From Bacilli bacterium (GTDB taxonomy: Bacteria > Bacillota_I > Bacilli_A > RF39 > UBA660): a DNA stretch of 64,000 nt. This document shows, piece after piece, positions 61,679-64,000 of this stretch; the first letter of the stretch is position 1, and the number at the start of each line of letters is the position of its first letter. The position numbers and the translations under genes were made by a program. The stretch is taken from assembly GCA_900753325.1 (NCBI GenBank), contig CAADYO010000018.1:35843-99842 (forward strand), written 5' to 3'. The notes under the pieces are model-generated. The model saw nothing but the letters and a program-made list of their open reading frames with translations, ran no database searches and was not told the origin of the DNA.

Positions 61679-61984
61679 ATGGAATATGTTATTATAGCCG
61701 TAATTTTATTAATAATTTTACTAGCTATTTTAAAAGCTAATAAAAAGGATGCTGGTCTAGATTTCAACAAATTAGTTGAATATTTAGGTGGTAAGGATAA
61801 TATTATTGATACTGAAATTAATTTATCTAGATTTAAAGTTACTTTAAAAGATGTTAGTAAGGCTAATAAAGAGGGCATTCAAAAATTAGGTGCTAAAGGT
61901 ATTGTTGAAATTGATAATCAATTAAAAATAATTTTAGGACCTGAGTCAAAACAATTAAAAAAGTATATTGATGAGATTAAATGA
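61679..61984 (+). CDS. Membrane-anchored PTS EIIB-like domain without the catalytic Cys
   Basis: A 101-residue protein: one N-terminal membrane helix (~2-20), then LVEYLGGKDNIIDTEINLSR, VTLKDVSKANKEGIQKLGAK, and QLKIILGPESKQLKKYI, the glucose-type EIIB fold. The phosphorylated Cys of EIIB (in DACITRLR-like sequence) is replaced; the equivalent segment is TEINLSRFKV with Asn at that point. No EIIC or EIIA is linked, so it cannot be a transport phosphocarrier and may be a sensor or structural use of the fold. ATG at 61679 has GGTGAT upstream. Confidence 0.7.
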   Translation: MEYVIIAVILLIILLAILKANKKDAGLDFNKLVEYLGGKDNIIDTEINLSRFKVTLKDVSKANKEGIQKLGAKGIVEIDNQLKIILGPESKQLKKYIDEIK

Positions 61985-62061
61985 CAAAATATGTCATTTT
62001 TTTCATATTTCGACAAAATTCGACATAATAAAATTATATATTCAAAATAAGAGGTGTTAAT

Positions 62062-63300
62062 ATGCCAATATTTGAAAATATATTTTTATTATGTGTTTTT
62101 TTATTTTTCCCTTTAACATGTTACTTACTATACATAACACACCTTAGTAATATGGATTTAAAAGTAAAAAATGTTGTTTTAGATATTTCTTTAATTACAT
62201 CGTTATTTTTAATTATTAGATATATTAATAATAAATCTATTTATATATTACTATTTTATAATATTCCTTTATTATTAGCTTATTTAAAAAGAAAAAATAT
62301 AACGGCTATATTTATTTCTATTGTGATTGTCTATTTTTATAATTATTATACAAGTATACCTCTTATTATTTTAATACTAGAATATAGTGTTTATTTTGCT
62401 ATATATTTATATGTTTCTAAGTACAAGAAAAATTATGTTAATTATTTAAATATCTTTGTTGCTATTAAGTTATTTGTAATATCTTTTTTAATTTTTTATA
62501 TTATAAATCCAACGGGTACTATTACTAGTAATATAATATATTTACTTTTAACAGCTACTGTTTTTATAGTTTTTACTTATTTAAGTCTTGCTTTATTCGA
62601 GAAGGGTGAAGACATAATAAATCTTTATGGTATTTTAAAGGAATCAAAAAAAGATAAAGTCTTATTTGAATCTTTATCTAAATTAACTCATGAATTAAAA
62701 AATCCTATAGCTGTTTGTAAAGGATATATAGAAATTATTGATCGTAATGGTATTGAAAGTGCTCCCAAGTATTTACCAATTATTTCTAATGAAATAGAAA
62801 GATCTTTATCTGTTATAAATGATTTTTCATCTCTTGGTAAATTAAAGAAATTAAATAAGGAGGAAGTGGATTTACAAGTATTATTAGAAGAAATTATAAC
62901 TATTTTAAATCCTTTATTTAAAAAGAATAATGCTAATATATATTTAAATATAAAGGATGACATATATGTAAGTATTGATTATTTAAGAATGAAACAAGTA
63001 TTTGTAAATATTTTAAAGAATGCTTTAGAAGCTAAAAAGGATGATGAACAATTAAATGTTTTTATAGAGGTAAAAAAGAATTTAAATAATTTAAAAATTA
63101 TCATAAAGGACAATGGAATAGGTATGGATAAAAATACTTTAGAAAGAATAACTGAGATATTTTATACAACTAAAGCAAATGGTAATGGACTAGGTGTAGT
63201 TTTATCAAAAGAAATAATAGAAATGCATAAAGGTAGTATTATTTATAAATCTACTAAAGGAAAAGGAACAACTGTAACTATAACATTACCGTATAAATAA
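62062..63300 (+). CDS. KinB-like sensor histidine kinase
   Basis: A 412-residue kinase: six membrane helices in residues ~5-185, no PAS or HAMP domain, then the phospho-acceptor LTHELKNPIAVCKGYIEIID (His ~210), N-box MKQVFVNILKNALEAKK, G1 DNGIGMD and G2 NGNGLGVVLS. The layout matches KinB, a kinase of the Spo0A phosphorelay, which fits the sporulation genes here. No response regulator is adjacent, so it is an orphan kinase. GAGGTG precedes ATG. Confidence 0.88.
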   Translation: MPIFENIFLLCVFLFFPLTCYLLYITHLSNMDLKVKNVVLDISLITSLFLIIRYINNKSIYILLFYNIPLLLAYLKRKNITAIFISIVIVYFYNYYTSIPLIILILEYSVYFAIYLYVSKYKKNYVNYLNIFVAIKLFVISFLIFYIINPTGTITSNIIYLLLTATVFIVFTYLSLALFEKGEDIINLYGILKESKKDKVLFESLSKLTHELKNPIAVCKGYIEIIDRNGIESAPKYLPIISNEIERSLSVINDFSSLGKLKKLNKEEVDLQVLLEEIITILNPLFKKNNANIYLNIKDDIYVSIDYLRMKQVFVNILKNALEAKKDDEQLNVFIEVKKNLNNLKIIIKDNGIGMDKNTLERITEIFYTTKANGNGLGVVLSKEIIEMHKGSIIYKSTKGKGTTVTITLPYK

Positions 63301-63477
63301 ATGTGTAATAATTATAATTTTCATTCTTGTAAAATCACCATAATTATTTGTTTTTATTTCCTGTATTAATAACTGCTACTTTACATATTGTTAAATAAAA
63401 ACTTCCATCTTTTTACTTGTCCTTTTATGAACACATTTAATTATTCTTCATAAATTATTATAAAGGAGGTACTACTT

Positions 63478-63744
63478 ATGTATCCTTATAGAAATACATC
63501 ATATAATGCAAATAATAAAAATTATCCAGGCTATGTTTATAGTAGCGATGGAGAAAGATTTTTTTGGGCTCCTTTTGTTGTAGGAGGACTTGCTGGAACT
63601 GCTTTAGGATATGGCATTGCTAATAATAATCAAATCAATAATATGAATAATCCTAACAAACCTTGCTGCGGATTTTATCCTGTTTATCCAGTGCCTTATT
63701 ATCCTAATGGTTTTAATAACTTCAACAATAATTTTTATTATTAA
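63478..63744 (+). CDS. Small Gly/Asn/Tyr/Pro-rich protein, possible coat or surface protein
   Basis: An 88-residue protein rich in Tyr, Asn, Pro and Gly (SYNANNKNYPGYVYSSDGER, then a short hydrophobic Gly-rich segment PFVVGGLAGTALGYGIANN and CCGFYPVYPVPYYP). Low-complexity proteins of this kind are common in spore coats and inclusions of spore formers. A very strong AAAGGAGG lies before ATG. No known family. The 177 bp upstream is AT-rich with no other feature seen. Confidence 0.6.
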   Translation: MYPYRNTSYNANNKNYPGYVYSSDGERFFWAPFVVGGLAGTALGYGIANNNQINNMNNPNKPCCGFYPVYPVPYYPNGFNNFNNNFYY

Positions 63745-63771
63745 AAGTCGAAAGACTTTTTTTCTTTAGAA
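63745..63771 (+). terminator. Intrinsic terminator
   Basis: AAAGTC / GACTTT stem with GAAA loop and a T-run after the small Gly-rich gene. Confidence 0.75.
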
Positions 63772-63791
63772 TGAAAGATACTCTTATTATA

Positions 63792-63820
63792 TTGCAAAAA
63801 ATAAATAATCATGATACACT
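63792..63820 (+). promoter_or_regulatory. Promoter-like elements of the candidate small RNA
   Basis: TTGCAA at 63792-63797 and TACACT at 63815-63820 with 17-base spacing; a fair match to consensus. Confidence 0.45.
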
Positions 63821-63826
63821 CAATAC

Positions 63827-63940
63827 GTCAAGGAAACTTGATAAAAAAAGGAAGCATTCAGTTGTTCCAAAGATTGAATGCCTACCATTTTATTTAAGTG
63901 AAGGCACCTAATTCTTAAGAATTAAGTGTCACTTTTTTAT
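63827..63940 (+). ncRNA. Candidate structured small RNA of unknown class
   Basis: A roughly 110-base non-coding stretch with three hairpins: CAAG-GAAA-CTTG, GCATTCA ... TGAATGC (63854-63882), and a terminator AAGTG...CACTTTTTT built on the palindrome AATTCTTAAGAATT. No open frame with a ribosome-binding site is present. It does not match T-box, SRP, 6S, RNase P or tmRNA signatures I know. It may be a small RNA or a leader of a gene beyond the window. The last 60 bp of the window hold nothing further that I can identify. Confidence 0.45.
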
Positions 63941-64000
63941 TACAATAATCAAAATAATTAAAAGAAATAAAATGATAGAGAGAGTGTGTAAAAACTTTAT

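Noticed and set aside
63827..63940. Assignment of the 3' end RNA to SRP, 6S, tmRNA or RNase P
   Set aside because: None of the signature sequences of those RNAs is present.

Overview
The window is 64 kb of AT-rich DNA from a low-GC Gram-positive bacterium that makes endospores. TGA is an ordinary stop codon. The gene set (sigG, spoIVFA/spoIVFB, yunB, ymxH, spoVID-ysxE, two CotY/CotZ-like coat proteins, a KinB-like kinase), T-box leaders, Shine-Dalgarno sequences of the AGGAG/AGGTG type and Bacillus-like gene order point to the Bacilli side of Bacillota, probably an uncultured gut lineage with a reduced genome. The species cannot be named from sequence alone.

Layout. (1) 1-13.7 kb: a type IV secretion-like machine next to the end of a Tad-type locus: a TadE-like protein, a degenerate TadZ-like ATPase, two small VirB2-like pilins, VirB6-like, PrgI/VirB3-like, a VirB4 ATPase split over two genes, a large membrane-anchored wall enzyme joining a SpoIID domain to a C39-like cysteine peptidase, and a VirD4 coupling ATPase. 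No relaxase is visible. (2) 13.8-31.8 kb: housekeeping genes (rhodanese, DedA, rmuC, yjbA-like, trpS behind a T-box, tig, lon), the spoVID-ysxE coat pair, a Fur-box-controlled fur/perR-rubrerythrin operon, U32 peptidase, trmL and a TtcA-like gene. An IS200/IS605 relic and a frameshifted membrane gene lie here. (3) 31.8-37.1 kb: sigG with its ribosome-binding site inside a hairpin, ymxH, yunB, yutD, yrzB, nifU-like and an S1-domain gene. (4) 37.1-38.4 kb: twelve tRNA genes in two transcription units, then a lone MvaI-type restriction endonuclease. (5) 39.4-53 kb: DD-carboxypeptidase, phosphoesterase, FAD protein, lipoprotein cyclophilin, dCMP deaminase, ABC exporter, then the valS-(spoIIB position)-radC-mreC-mreD-spoIVFA-spoIVFB block, a shortened version of the Bacillus order, and tRNA-Ala. 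(6) 53.5-59.1 kb: PrsW protease, glycosyltransferase, and a type VII secretion (ESX/WXG100) cargo locus with DUF4176 but no EssC. (7) 59.1-64 kb: rodA, two coat paralogues, a membrane-anchored EIIB-like domain without its catalytic Cys, a KinB-like kinase, a small Gly/Asn/Tyr-rich protein and a candidate small RNA.

The parts most worth follow-up are the T4SS-like locus with its SpoIID-C39 enzyme and no relaxase, and the ESX locus with a decayed partial copy of its large tail-anchored protein. Smaller finds are the Trp-containing mini-ORF between T-box and trpS, the sigG hairpin, probable non-AUG starts (spoIVFB, radC, the MvaI-type gene), and several gene relics.
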